The notes under the pieces: generated by a model
What the model was told of the DNA's origin: nothing
The model's database searches: none
Seen by the model: only the letters and a program-made list of their open reading frames with translations
NCBI GenBank assembly: GCA_964019135.1
Contig: OZ025252.1
Coordinates: 4,480,823-4,544,822, forward strand
Direction: 5' to 3'
Source: Arenicola marina
Taxonomy: Eukaryota > Annelida > Polychaeta > Arenicolidae
DNA length: 64,000 nt
Translations under genes and position numbers: made by a program
Shown here: positions 50,401 to 60,870 of the stretch, piece by piece
How positions within the stretch are numbered: the stretch's first letter is position 1
How the letters are laid out: each line of letters opens with the position of its first letter

Positions 50401-51242
50401 TTATTTTTTAAACAAGCAAAACATAGGTTGACGTGCGATAGTTTTTGCTACAGCCCATACAATCACCACCCCCCCCCCCTAGCGCAAGCCGCCGAAAATT
50501 AGAGCATATGATAGGTCGACCGAACCACGCACCCGTAACATCCGCATGCATGATTAAATACGTCACGGATTAATTGAACAGGCATTATCCTGGCCAAGCA
50601 TTATAGTAAAAGAAACAATATCTGCCAAGACAGAAACAATTAGTCACCATATAACCCTGATATAGATCTACGACCATATTTTAGGCATTACTTGACACCA
50701 TACACTTTTCTACGCACGACCGATTGGTATGTTACCTTTAGTCTCAACAGGTTTAAGTTTATACAAAACTTAAACGTACGTAAACCTGCGACTATCGCGT
50801 TTGTTTTTAATTTTCAACAAATGGGAAACATCAACAAACTTACTTCAACTATTTCAAGAACGTCAACCTTGTTGACACTGTGGTTCGCATTATGATGTCA
50901 ACATATTTAACAGAAATCCCCCGCAAAAACTACAAACGCGTTTCTTTATCCCCAACAGGTTTACGTTGACGAAGGTAAACGTAAACAGTTAACCTTCGAC
51001 ATGTTGAAAATTAAACAAACGCGCTCTATATAAGCTTAATTAGATCTATCTATCGAGTATCGGTAACAAATGCGCAATCTCACTATCGACTTTTGTGTCA
51101 TGATCATTTCGGGACACTTGTTTGGAAGACGCAAATAGCGCTTACCACCAGCATCAAAAATACTTGCTTGTGTGTTAACAACAACTCCAACAAGTAACAA
51201 AAGTCCAATGGGAATTAAAGTTCTCCTTGAAACGTTTGCCAT
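47498..51242 (-). CDS. Small secreted thrombospondin type 1 repeat protein (gene A)
   Basis: Four exons on the minus strand join in phase: 51242-51146 (signal peptide, 'RRTLIPIGLLLLVGVVV'), 49976-49812, 48495-48331 and 47730-47498. Each internal exon is phase 1-1 (55 codons), the classical module form for TSRs. The three TSRs start WSNWGAWSPC, WLNWGSWSAC and WEAWTRWTQC and keep six cysteines each. All have the WxxWxxW layout that is C-mannosylated in TSRs. The third ends 'KECIVPRC' and the frame stops at TAG 47498-47500, giving 219 residues. A strong donor (GAAGTAAGT, exon end 47548) could instead splice to a further exon. The protein is predicted extracellular; its partner is unknown. Confidence 0.8.
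49252..49390. repeat. ~39-bp tandem repeat, intronic
   Basis: Four units with AAAGATACCC-TATATAGCGGACATTTATG, decaying rightward into a poly-G tract. It lies in the intron between the first and second TSR exons of gene A. Confidence 0.8.
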
Positions 51243-51399
51243 TGTTATTTCTTCCAGACTTCCTGCTTCTTTTCCTGCAAAGGACAATGTGGCTATTCGC
51301 CAACACACACCTCCTTGGGCACAAACAATAAAAGCGAAACCTAAGCAACACACGAATAATCCATAACAATTGCGTTGGCATGGACACGTTACTTATAAG

Positions 51400-51407
51400 T
51401 GACGTCA
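51400..51407. promoter_or_regulatory. CRE site upstream of TSR gene A
   Basis: A perfect TGACGTCA 158 bp upstream of the start codon at 51242. The extended context on the + strand is GTGACGTCATG. Confidence 0.5.
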
Positions 51408-51409
51408 TG

Positions 51410-53450
51410 TCTCAAATAGATAAGTTTTCACTCTCCGACAGAGGGTGCTCGCTAGCGCTGGAGCTTCATTTCATTACATCATGCACGTTCGAATTTCAGT
51501 TACAGCTAGAGTTAGAGCTAGAGTTGCGGGAGCGCCCTCTGCTAGGTGAGTGGTAAGTTGTTTTACTCTGCCAAGGCTGGGGAGGGCTCCAAGAACTCTG
51601 TATATCTATATCTTATGGCATTTACATCAGGTAAATTTGAAACAATGAAAGTAACTTTCTCGCTTGTAACCCTTGAACGAATTTAGGCGGAATTAAATAT
51701 GCCACACAATTAATTAACGGCGAAGGGGCGGGGGGAGGGGTTGCTCTGTGAAAACTTGCGACCGGGGGGTGGGGGGGGGGGGGGGGGCGTGCCCTTCGAG
51801 AAAACTTGCGACCAGGGGCGGGGGTACTACCTCTCATCTGAGGTATGGCATCTGAATTGATCACTGACAGTTATGCAACATACAGTAGTAGGGGCCAGCT
51901 GATTGAGATCTCCGGGCGCGAGAAACATGGGAATAGGCGAGGAAAATATGGAGCATATTCTATCCTTAAGTATAGGGACACTCGGGGGGGGTGGGGGGGG
52001 CTACATTAGTACAGTGGTAGGGGTGTGCCGCCCAGGCCATGGAGGGCATATGAAAAGCGAGAGCTAAGCGCGAGAATGTGTGGTCATTGGAAGAGAATAT
52101 TTTGGTTAAAATAGGCATCCAAAATAGTCACTGGCCGTCATGACAATGTAATATGGAGGTTAAGATAAGCTACCCATAATAGCACGGTTAAAGAACACTG
52201 TATTTGCGATTATTTTATGAAAGTATACCCAATTACACACCTTCTGGTGAATTTTTATGGTACTTTACCGTCCCGTTAATAAAATATTCTCCATTTTCCA
52301 AGTAAACCCCCATTTCACAAAATGCCAAAAACTTGACACCTACCAAGAATATGTAATTTTGCTACAATTCAGCTCAATATTAAATCATTATCATCAGTAA
52401 CAGCTTTTTGGGAAGCTTAAACCTAGTGCAATACAGGAATGATATTCAACAATGTAAATAGTAGCCACAAAAAATAACAGAATGGTAATAATAAAGTGCA
52501 GTTATGCAAAAACAGGACCGTTTTTGCCAAAATTCGAAATCACCACCTTCACAAAATTGGCTATAATTTCATCAAAAATGAAAACCTTGACACCAAACCA
52601 CGTTTAAAAACTTCTAAAAACATAGTTCTTGTAATAAAAATAAAGAAAAATATAGGTAGCAGTGCAAATTTCCCGAGAAACACGTCACGAAGCTTGAAAA
52701 TGTTATTTCAGAAATATTTTTTGGAGCAGCTTATTTCACACCAATTATCAGTAATTTACGCCTTGTGTTCACAATTTAATAAATCTGGTTATATATAATG
52801 GTCTCCGATATAATTATGATCTACACGAATGTTTGCTGAACTATTTACACGTTTTCTCCATGTTTTTTTTCTTGAATATTCGGAATTTATCACGAAGAGC
52901 CATTCTCGGGGAAATACCCTGTGAATGACGTCACGAATTGGGGATATCCTGTGAATGACGTAACGAGTTAGGGATTCCCCTTTCACTGACCCACGCCGAT
53001 GTTTTTCGATGTTTACTGAGGTCTTCTCTAACTCGCCGAAGCCCATTATACGATGTTCTATTTACTTTACCTATGTCACCACTTCTTTTGCTGTGTTTTA
53101 TTCGTGCTTTGTTTCATTAAGACTGCTTAAAATATCAGGGCTACAGCCCGCCGATGTTTGCCGATGTTTACCAAGGTCTGCTCAAAATCGCAGAGGCTCA
53201 TTATGGGTGGCTTACCTTAATTAATTGGACATTTTCATTGGGTGGCACATATTCATAGACCCATACCTAACTATACTTTGGCGTGACGTCAGCCTATGAC
53301 GTAGCCCGCTTTATTGTCCGGGACCCAGCCAGACTACAGTATGGTTACATTGGGCGCATTTCTTTGGGCCAGGTTTGGTATCCCGCCCCGGGCCCGCAAC
53401 ACGTGACAGGGAACTTCCGAGTATGCCGATAGGGATATGCCTATTCCAAT
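51410..53450. other. Intergenic between the TSR genes, left part
   Basis: Long poly-G stretches near 51740-51835 and 51983-52000. 52200-52800 is AT-rich with no assignable gene. Two GAATGACGT-ACGA units repeat near 52920-52970. Confidence 0.4.
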
Positions 53451-53499
53451 GAAATGCACACACCGTTCACATCCGGTGCACATTATAAGGCACTGGAAC

Positions 53500-53760
53500 C
53501 AACCTACTCTTCATCACCTTTCAATCAGCCGCCATCTTCTCCCGAATGCCTCGTGCTGTTTAGAACGGGGCACATGGGCATACCGAATGGATGCGCACGC
53601 ATCCATACTCCGGTGAAAGAAGTGTCGGGCGGTGAACCGATGCGTAATGTGCGTATTCGGTCCACCGTAGGGATACACCCGGGGTACCAAAGAAATGCGC
53701 CCAATTGTGGAGGTATAGGGCCGGAACCAGCCTACTGGCATCATGAACCCAATCGCTCAG
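53500..53760. repeat. Uninterrupted copy of the 20.4-kb dispersed repeat
   Basis: In reverse orientation this aligns with 20400-20513 plus 20906-21000 and lacks copy B, so it shows the pre-insertion state. Plus- and minus-strand open frames (up to 174 codons) are not recognised as proteins. Confidence 0.6.
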
Positions 53761-53769
53761 CAGAGGGCG

Positions 53770-55620
53770 CACCGGTTCTTTATGTCTACACATGGTGTGC
53801 TGCTAGGACAGGAAGTACCAGGCCAACCACTGACTGTGCCTTTAATAACTCTGTTGTTTTCCGAAATGATTTAAATAATGTCTCTCGTCGCATAGCGTAT
53901 GCAATGTTCGTGGTTAAACCTATCAGACGAAGGTTCACCATCATGAGGAGAGAGGTGAGGGGAGGCGGGGGCGGCTAGCTGCTTCACGGGGTGTTTAAAG
54001 GACGCCGCCAGCCTGGCCTCTAACGCTGATAGGTGATTCATATACTACCCAAGTGTCTATCCTCCAAATTACAGAATAACAAGTCCGGTCTGTAGCTGAC
54101 TATAAAAGAAGTGACCGCCAGCCACGATTTCGCCGCTTAACCAGGCGGCAGCCCTTTTTGGATGTGTGTCCGCGATTAACCAACCAGGAGGCGATACTTT
54201 AATTAGATTCAAACCGGAAATGGCGCTTACTGTGTGAGTAAAACAAGAGCGCATCGCTAATATACATAGCTGCGATTCTAACTCCAATCATGGCTTTCTT
54301 ACGGAGACAATCGTCGCAAGACATATATCAATTTGTTTGGATGCTATTTTCCATGAAACGGTATACTGCGCGACTTGGAATTGCCGCCATTCATTCGTAA
54401 ATCGCGGCCCTGATCTCTTGTTTCACGCCTTTCCCTGGAAGGGTACCTCCACTGTGAAGAGTTCCCTCCACGAGATAACCTTCAGTTATAATGTAAGGCG
54501 GCGCCACAAGAAGGGTCACAATATACGTCACTTGCTCCGGCAAAATGGCGGGCTGCTCAACATTGATGGGGGCGGGTTGCCTTAATAATGGCGAGAGCAT
54601 GGGGAATGTTTAGTTCGAACAGATGATGTCCGCACATAGACTGTGGCAGTCATAGGTAGTCAGAGATGGCAGCCACGCTGGTAGGCCTACATCTACCCAC
54701 TTCGAAGGGCCAATGATTAGCGCCAATTATAACGATAGCAAAATCATGGATAAAAAAAATGAACAAAAATGACATATATCGACATATATAATTATATAAC
54801 ATAATTATACCTTTTCCTCTTTTTTTTCATTCAGTCCTATGCGTGTGTATATGAATAAGAGCAAATCTTAACACTATAGGTAAGATAAACACAAATTGTA
54901 CATCAAATATTGTTTAATGTATTAAAGTTATCATTCATGATCACACACTACCATTACCAGATATATGTAATGTAATTATATGAATGTTCATATGAATATA
55001 AATGCAAAGCATCAGTAAAAATACTAACCATTATGGACTATGCATCATGTTGTGTGGAGGTAAAAATATTGTATTATTGATATAGTTTCGCGCTAAAAGG
55101 TATATTGCTAACATAGATATGCAAATTTTAAGAGATTAATGTCGCTGGCGGTTGTCACACGGTGTAGGTACGTGTCTACTCTTCGTAGCAGTTTCCCACT
55201 CAGCACGCTGGCGATGGCTGTGAGTTGATTGTGGCGCATTGTAGACGATTACGCGGCCACCACGTGGTCCATGTAGCTTGCTAGCTCATTCATGGCTGGA
55301 TCCAATTCTTCGCCCCGTTTTGGGTAACTGTAAGTCACATCTTGTACAACGGACTAACCTTGTCATGATGAGAACCTGAAGGCAATGAAATGTATGTGTG
55401 TAAAGCCACTTTTTTGGGATAAAAGGCCAGATGGTTGAGCTGGAAAGCTGGAAAGTAAATTTGGTATGAAGAACATGAAAGACGTGAAAGCTAGTCCATT
55501 ATCAAAACAAAAACCTAAAAAAAGACTCAAGGTTTCAGGTTTAAACTCATTTGTCCTCGATTAGTTCAAAATAGAATTGATCGCAATAATGCCCAAAAAA
55601 ATACAAATCTGATTCATTTC
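53770..55620. other. Intergenic between the TSR genes, right part
   Basis: 54700-55100 is strongly AT-rich. I see no gene I can support. Confidence 0.4.
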
Positions 55621-55629
55621 TCATTCATT

Positions 55630-55835
55630 TCAGCGGATTTTGGCGGTGAGAGAGGAGGGGCTTTACCGCGGACCCCCCCCCCCCCCCCCGACCCAGCAAT
55701 GTATTAAGTACCCCCCCCCCCAACCCTCCACCCTCCACCCCACCCCACCCCCCGGGGGGAATAATATGCTGCCTTTTCCTGTGAAAGCATAATAAGGATG
55801 TTTAAACTTGACCAATAATTTTACGTGGAGCAGAT
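55630..55835. repeat. Repeat shared with the intron of TSR gene A
   Basis: The GCGGATTT-GGCGGTGA, GGGCTTTACCGC, poly-C and AATAATTTTAC order matches 49498-49615. In both places the segment lies about 200 bp or less downstream (minus strand) of a TSR exon. It may be a retained part of the gene duplication or an independent insertion. Confidence 0.6.
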
Positions 55836-55839
55836 AGAA

Positions 55840-58022
55840 CTATATAGTATACAGGTAGCGCCCTCTTTTGGGAGATTGATGTATCCCACATCTATCGTCA
55901 TGCCATGCGTTGATGTACCGACCGATGGGGCATTTCGCGCGCCCACAGTGCTGCTTGTCCACTTCCAAGGGTATGCCGTACTTCTTGCACAGCCTGTCGT
56001 GCAAGTCACACCGTCGGAATCTCATTCGCTTCGACGACGGTCCACACTTGGGCCAGCAGATCGACCATTCTGACCACGAGGTCCAGAGGGTGTTGGCTGA
56101 AGCTGAAAAAAAAAAAACTATGCATACTTGTCAAACTTGTTGTGATAGGATAAGGCCATTTCATCAAGTGCCACCACAATCAGTGATTATATATAGTTCG
56201 GATGAAACGAACAACAAACGAAACAAATTGAATTAGGTGGGAGGAAGGCGAAAACACCGAAAATGTACGACAGGGGTGTGTGTTGTGGAGGGGGGTGGGG
56301 GGGGGGGTGAGGGAGAGAGACGACGCTGAAGAAGACGCACTATTTCTAATTTGTTTTTCGATATGCACGCCTATTTCACAAATTGTTGCAAGTGACGAAC
56401 AATTCCGCGTGTACTACACTTCACAACATACATATGTATATATATATAAAGGTTGAACGCTTCAATAGAATTAAGTTGCCGCCATGTTGATATCACCACC
56501 TTGAGCGCAATGTTACCATGACAACGCTGATGACCACCCACGCTGCTCAGGGCGGGGTGGGGGGTTGTCGGAGGGGGTTGGGGGGGGGGGGGGGGGCGTT
56601 GGCAGACTCGACGCATGCGCATGTGCGTTTCCACTTTTTCGCCGTGCACATGCTGGCTTCGATAAATTGGTTTTCGGTGGCGTGGACTGCCCACACTACA
56701 ATTCGTAATTCCACCACCTAAGTCCACCAAAGTATAAACATTCGGAAATAACTTTGTTTTATTTGGGGAATGCTTAGCAGAAGATAGATTACCCATTTGT
56801 CTATACGCATTTGATTGGACCTCTATAAAAAGTAATTCACAGTCAAACTCGGGCCAAAAATTACTGCGCGCTGCTCAAGGCGGCAACGCTAACGCCGGTT
56901 TCAAGGCCTCAAGCCTAGCACCGGACGAAAATGTACCTTCTATGCACTTGCTCTGGCAAGGTTTTAGCAGATATTCTCGACGGGTTGGACAGGCTGTAGC
57001 GGGTGCCACGCAGCGTCGAGCTCGACCCCGGACACCTGGATGTCCGCAGACACTAGCCTTACAGGTGGACCATGGGCCCCAGTGCCCCCATGTCAGCCGA
57101 GGTGCCTCCCCTGCAAGTAAACATATGCAGATAGGCTTACATTAAAAAAAAACAGTGTGAGATAATTCCATTCCACGAAGCCGAAAGATCGGCCTTTTTG
57201 GAATAACAAGATAGACTTTTCTAAATGCTGTTGCTGGGCTGAATCCGTTTCTGAGGTCTACCATACATGAATCTAGCGTCGAAAGACGAAAGAAAAAATG
57301 GCCACCGAAAAACCGGAACTTGCGGCATGGTCAATTCATCGTGATCTTGATGCGGAAAACGAAATTTGCATTGGTAACCCCAGGATTTAAAGCAGCCTAC
57401 TTACATGCCCCATCTTAGATTTTTGGCATTTTAGAATCAAGACTAAGAGTATCACAAAATTATGATGCACATGTTTTATATCTTTTAGAGTCTGTAAAAC
57501 AACAATTTCAACATAAAACTGCGCGGTTTATAATACTTATACTTATAATTTAGAATACCGAACAGCGAAAAAGCGCGCAGGGATATAAAGCCGGCCACTA
57601 ACTTCTGCTCCTCGAAGCAAATTTGGTTCTCCCTGGATAGGCCACGGGCTTTCAGGATTTAAGTTCAAGACAGAATATGCTTACTTGACATGGAGAAGAG
57701 GTTGGTAATACAAAGTAATTACAGAATATATTATTTTAAGGGTGCTGAAATCGTCTCTGCTGTCACTGAAGCGATACATGGGCGGGCATCATGCGCCAAG
57801 GAGTATTATATAGCAGTCCGACGAAAAGAACTTTTAACGAAATAATGTCAGTCAAATTATGTGAGCATATAGAGTGTAACTAACGTATTACTAGGGTTCT
57901 GCGGTTAAAGCTTAGACTTAGTGGCAAGGAGCATACTCACCTTGAGAACGAGAGACAAGTAAGGCAAGCTGGATTCCAATGAGGATTACAAACCCTCGAG
58001 TTATGAAGGATACACGCTGCAT
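55840..58022 (-). CDS. Small secreted thrombospondin type 1 repeat protein (gene B)
   Basis: Three minus-strand exons, 58022-57941 (signal peptide; 'RGFVILIGIQLALLVS'), 57110-56937 and 56096-55840, join in phase to 513 nt (170 residues). The middle exon is phase 1-1 and encodes a TSR starting WGHWGPWSTC; the terminal exon starts with a TSR at WTSWSEWSIC. Both have the WxxWxxW motif and about six cysteines. The terminal TSR is followed by a basic tail ('AWHDDRCGIHQSPKRGRYLY') before TAG. Same exon plan as gene A about 6.5 kb away in the same orientation, so the two are probably tandem duplicates with different repeat numbers. Function is unassigned beyond an extracellular TSR protein. Confidence 0.8.
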
Positions 58023-58032
58023 GGTAGCTCAG

Positions 58033-58075
58033 GTTTATATACCTGTCAGATCATATACCTGTCAGTTCTGTAAAT
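58033..58075 (-). promoter_or_regulatory. TATA-like direct repeat just before TSR gene B
   Basis: On the minus strand CTGACAGGTATAT occurs twice in succession, the second leading into TATAAACC about 12-20 bp before the ATG. It is too close to the ATG for an ordinary TATA box, so the role is unclear. Confidence 0.3.
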
Positions 58076-58205
58076 ACTTTGTATCAGCGCAAGCGAATGT
58101 CTCTAATGATCTAGGCTACAGCAAAGTGATGGAAATCGGTATAATAATGAGATGTCATGCAACAGCAATATCGCCATAGCAACCATGAGACAATAATGCT
58201 ATGTG

Positions 58206-58213
58206 TGACGTCA
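58206..58213. promoter_or_regulatory. CRE site upstream of TSR gene B
   Basis: A perfect TGACGTCA 184 bp upstream of the start codon at 58022. A GGTTGCTATGG (X-box-like half) lies between it and the gene. Confidence 0.5.
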
Positions 58214-60630
58214 TTGTCATTGTTCTTCGAGGACATAGTCACGGTTAGCCATTATTTTCCAACTTTCTTGGATCTAGATCTACATAGATGAAGTCAATAT
58301 AAAATAAGCATAAATGTTGATAAAGATTCTAACATGGGAGACCGGAGATTAGTTTCATAGTGCCAATTAATGGATCCTTGACATATATGAGAACCACAAA
58401 TATATTGATATATATCAAATTATTATTACACGGAGCAAACGATTCTAATTGATGTTGTGTTTTAAATGATAGATATATCGAGAGAGTTTATCAGATTTTT
58501 CTTTTGTAATTCAGATTCGATATATATATAACTTATCAGCCCTGTGCGAGCTCACTAGAATAATAAAACGTAATGTACGTTGTGGAAGTGAACGATTTTA
58601 AGTTTAAGTTATTAGGTTCACTGACTGAAGTATATTAATTGTGAATTGTGACACTCAGTAGGCCTAACAACTTGCATGTGCAGTAGAACTTAGCCAAACC
58701 GAAATGCTATCAATATCGGAAAATGTTACCTTTACGCCGATTCACAGGTTCCCTGTAAAATGGACTTAGAGGAACCCGCATCCTTGATATTTACATCGTT
58801 TACCGCTACACAGAGAAATGTTTATCGAATATTATGTTTGGTTAGTTCATGATTTATATTATCACGGGCGTTCGATAGGTCAAAATAAAAAGTATTCTCT
58901 AGTTCAGCCTGGTTGATTTTTGTACATTTGATGATCTACCAATATTAGCAGTCTGTGCCGTGGGGGTTATCCTGAAGCTCTTTCGCTTAATGCATTATAG
59001 GTGGTTTGTACAGTTGATCAAAACAACCCTCTCAAATGTGGACGCGGCTGGAAGAGATCGAGGCGACAAAATGACCTAGTGACCAGCCGATTCAGAGAGT
59101 AATTTAAACCGCAGTATAGCTGAAGGTTATGAGAAGTATGTAGTAATTGTGTCACTTTATTGACTGATGCATTTGTTGAATCTGATGCGGTGCTGGGTTA
59201 TTCAATCATATGGACAATAAAATAAAATAATAACAAGCCATTTATCACTACAGGTTTATTTTTAAAAAGTGGCATATTTACTCGAAACTGACAAGTAAGA
59301 ACCAAGTCTTTCAAGTGGTCCGCGAAACGTGTGAACACACTGCGCATATAGAGGTGGGGGAAAAGGTGGGATAGAACTGACACTGCAATACGTAAATTCT
59401 AAATGTCTAGCCCTGTTTCAAAGCAGACAAATAATTTACTTATTTCTTCCAAGAGAAGACAATCAAGGACACAGCAATAGTAGGAAAGGTAACCCGCGTT
59501 AAATCAGTAAAATGTACAGCTCATGCGGCGCTTATCCCTAATGCGTACAGGATAAGATTAGTTTCCTTTAAAATATATGCAGGGACGAGAATAAAAAGTA
59601 TAAGACTTAGCAAGGGATTGTCAAATTACAGTACCAGTGACTCTTGTAATAACTCAGAAATAAAATGAAACTTTAAAAGGTGGCATTATAAAAACAATTA
59701 AGTGATTTTTAAAACTAGTTTCTCCCCATGTAAGTTACATGAACATCAAACTGTAGCTGAACCTAAACGCAAGTAAGCCGACAATACCTTGAAATAATAC
59801 TACTATTCGATGTAAAACAAAGTCCACATACGTTCTAGCTATGCAAAGCTTCTTCACATAACGTCGGTAAAAATTGCCGACCGCAATAGAATACTGAGGA
59901 ATATATCATGTGATAGCGTGAACATCAGATTGGAATAATGCCACAGACCAGACAGGAAAGCGACTGTGTGAAAGGACTGATACTTGCTGCCTTCATGAGT
60001 AAAAAAAAATATACCACTGATAAATAAGTAAATACACTAACAGGAATACAATAAACGGTGGTGAACTATGTTTGTACACTATAACACTATACAAAGCACA
60101 GATTCTCGCCCTGTGAACGGGTACATTTCATGTACAACTGTTGATGTTACTATTTACCGTTTTGGTACAGTTGACCAGCGATGTACGCCTACGAACACTC
60201 ACTCGACATGCAGGGTATATACACTACCTTTGATTTAGCGACTGTACCATACAATGGAGGGTGAGATATGACAATGTACATCAAAGCATGAAATGATATC
60301 CTACAGTTTACGGCACAACCATTGGTTGGAATTACCCTCTTCCAGTTTTACCGGATTCTTACCATAGATCATCAACTAGACCAGCCTTTTGATGGTAGGG
60401 CAAAGGGGTCCCAACAGTTTATTATTTTTAATGCGCTTGGCAACCTAACAGCCTTTATTAATATCCACATATTACCACAACACGTTACTTATGCAAATTT
60501 CATTCGATAATGATAAAAATATGAATGAACGGCAGGACCATGAGGATGCTTTAAACATCATTTCCCGTGACAGTAGGCTTCGAAGTACCCGTTGTGTGAG
60601 AGCTCACCAACTGAATGGTCTCCCAAGAGC
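58214..60630. other. AT-rich region left of the reductase gene
   Basis: It probably includes the 3' untranslated region of the reductase. Minus-strand AATAAA candidates (TTTATT on +) lie near 60453 and 59255. No other gene recognised. Confidence 0.4.
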
Positions 60631-60639
60631 CGGCATTGT

Positions 60640-60705
60640 GACGTCCGCAGTACGCATTGTGACGTCAGCAGGACGCATTGTGACGTCACAACCCGATGTT
60701 ACGTC
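60640..60705. promoter_or_regulatory. Tandem CRE cluster
   Basis: A ~21-bp unit with CGCATTGTGACGTC occurs three times, giving perfect TGACGTCA at 60660-60667 and 60681-60688, a TGACGTCC at 60639 and a TTACGTCA at about 60699. It lies about 170-230 bp past the reductase stop codon. It may be a regulatory cluster or only a short tandem repeat. Confidence 0.4.
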
Positions 60706-60870
60706 ATCACATCCAACATGCGCACCACGACCTTCACGTCACTTACACATGCACTGGTATATACGATGTGAGACCTCAACCCCCCTCCTAACCCTGCCCA
60801 TGCCCCCCCACCCCCCCCCGACTGGTCACGCCGCGTGGGGCGACTGGCGCGGCTGGCCCGGCGGCAGGTT

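Noticed and set aside
53454-53978. 174-codon plus-strand frame
   Set aside because: It overlaps a dispersed repeat whose other copy is not open in the same way, and no domain is recognised.
55249-55329. Minus-strand peptide beginning YPKRGEELDPAMNELASY, slightly like neuropeptide Y-type peptides
   Set aside because: It stops before the Arg-Xaa-Arg amidation site needed for that family, and no signal-peptide exon was found. Likely chance.
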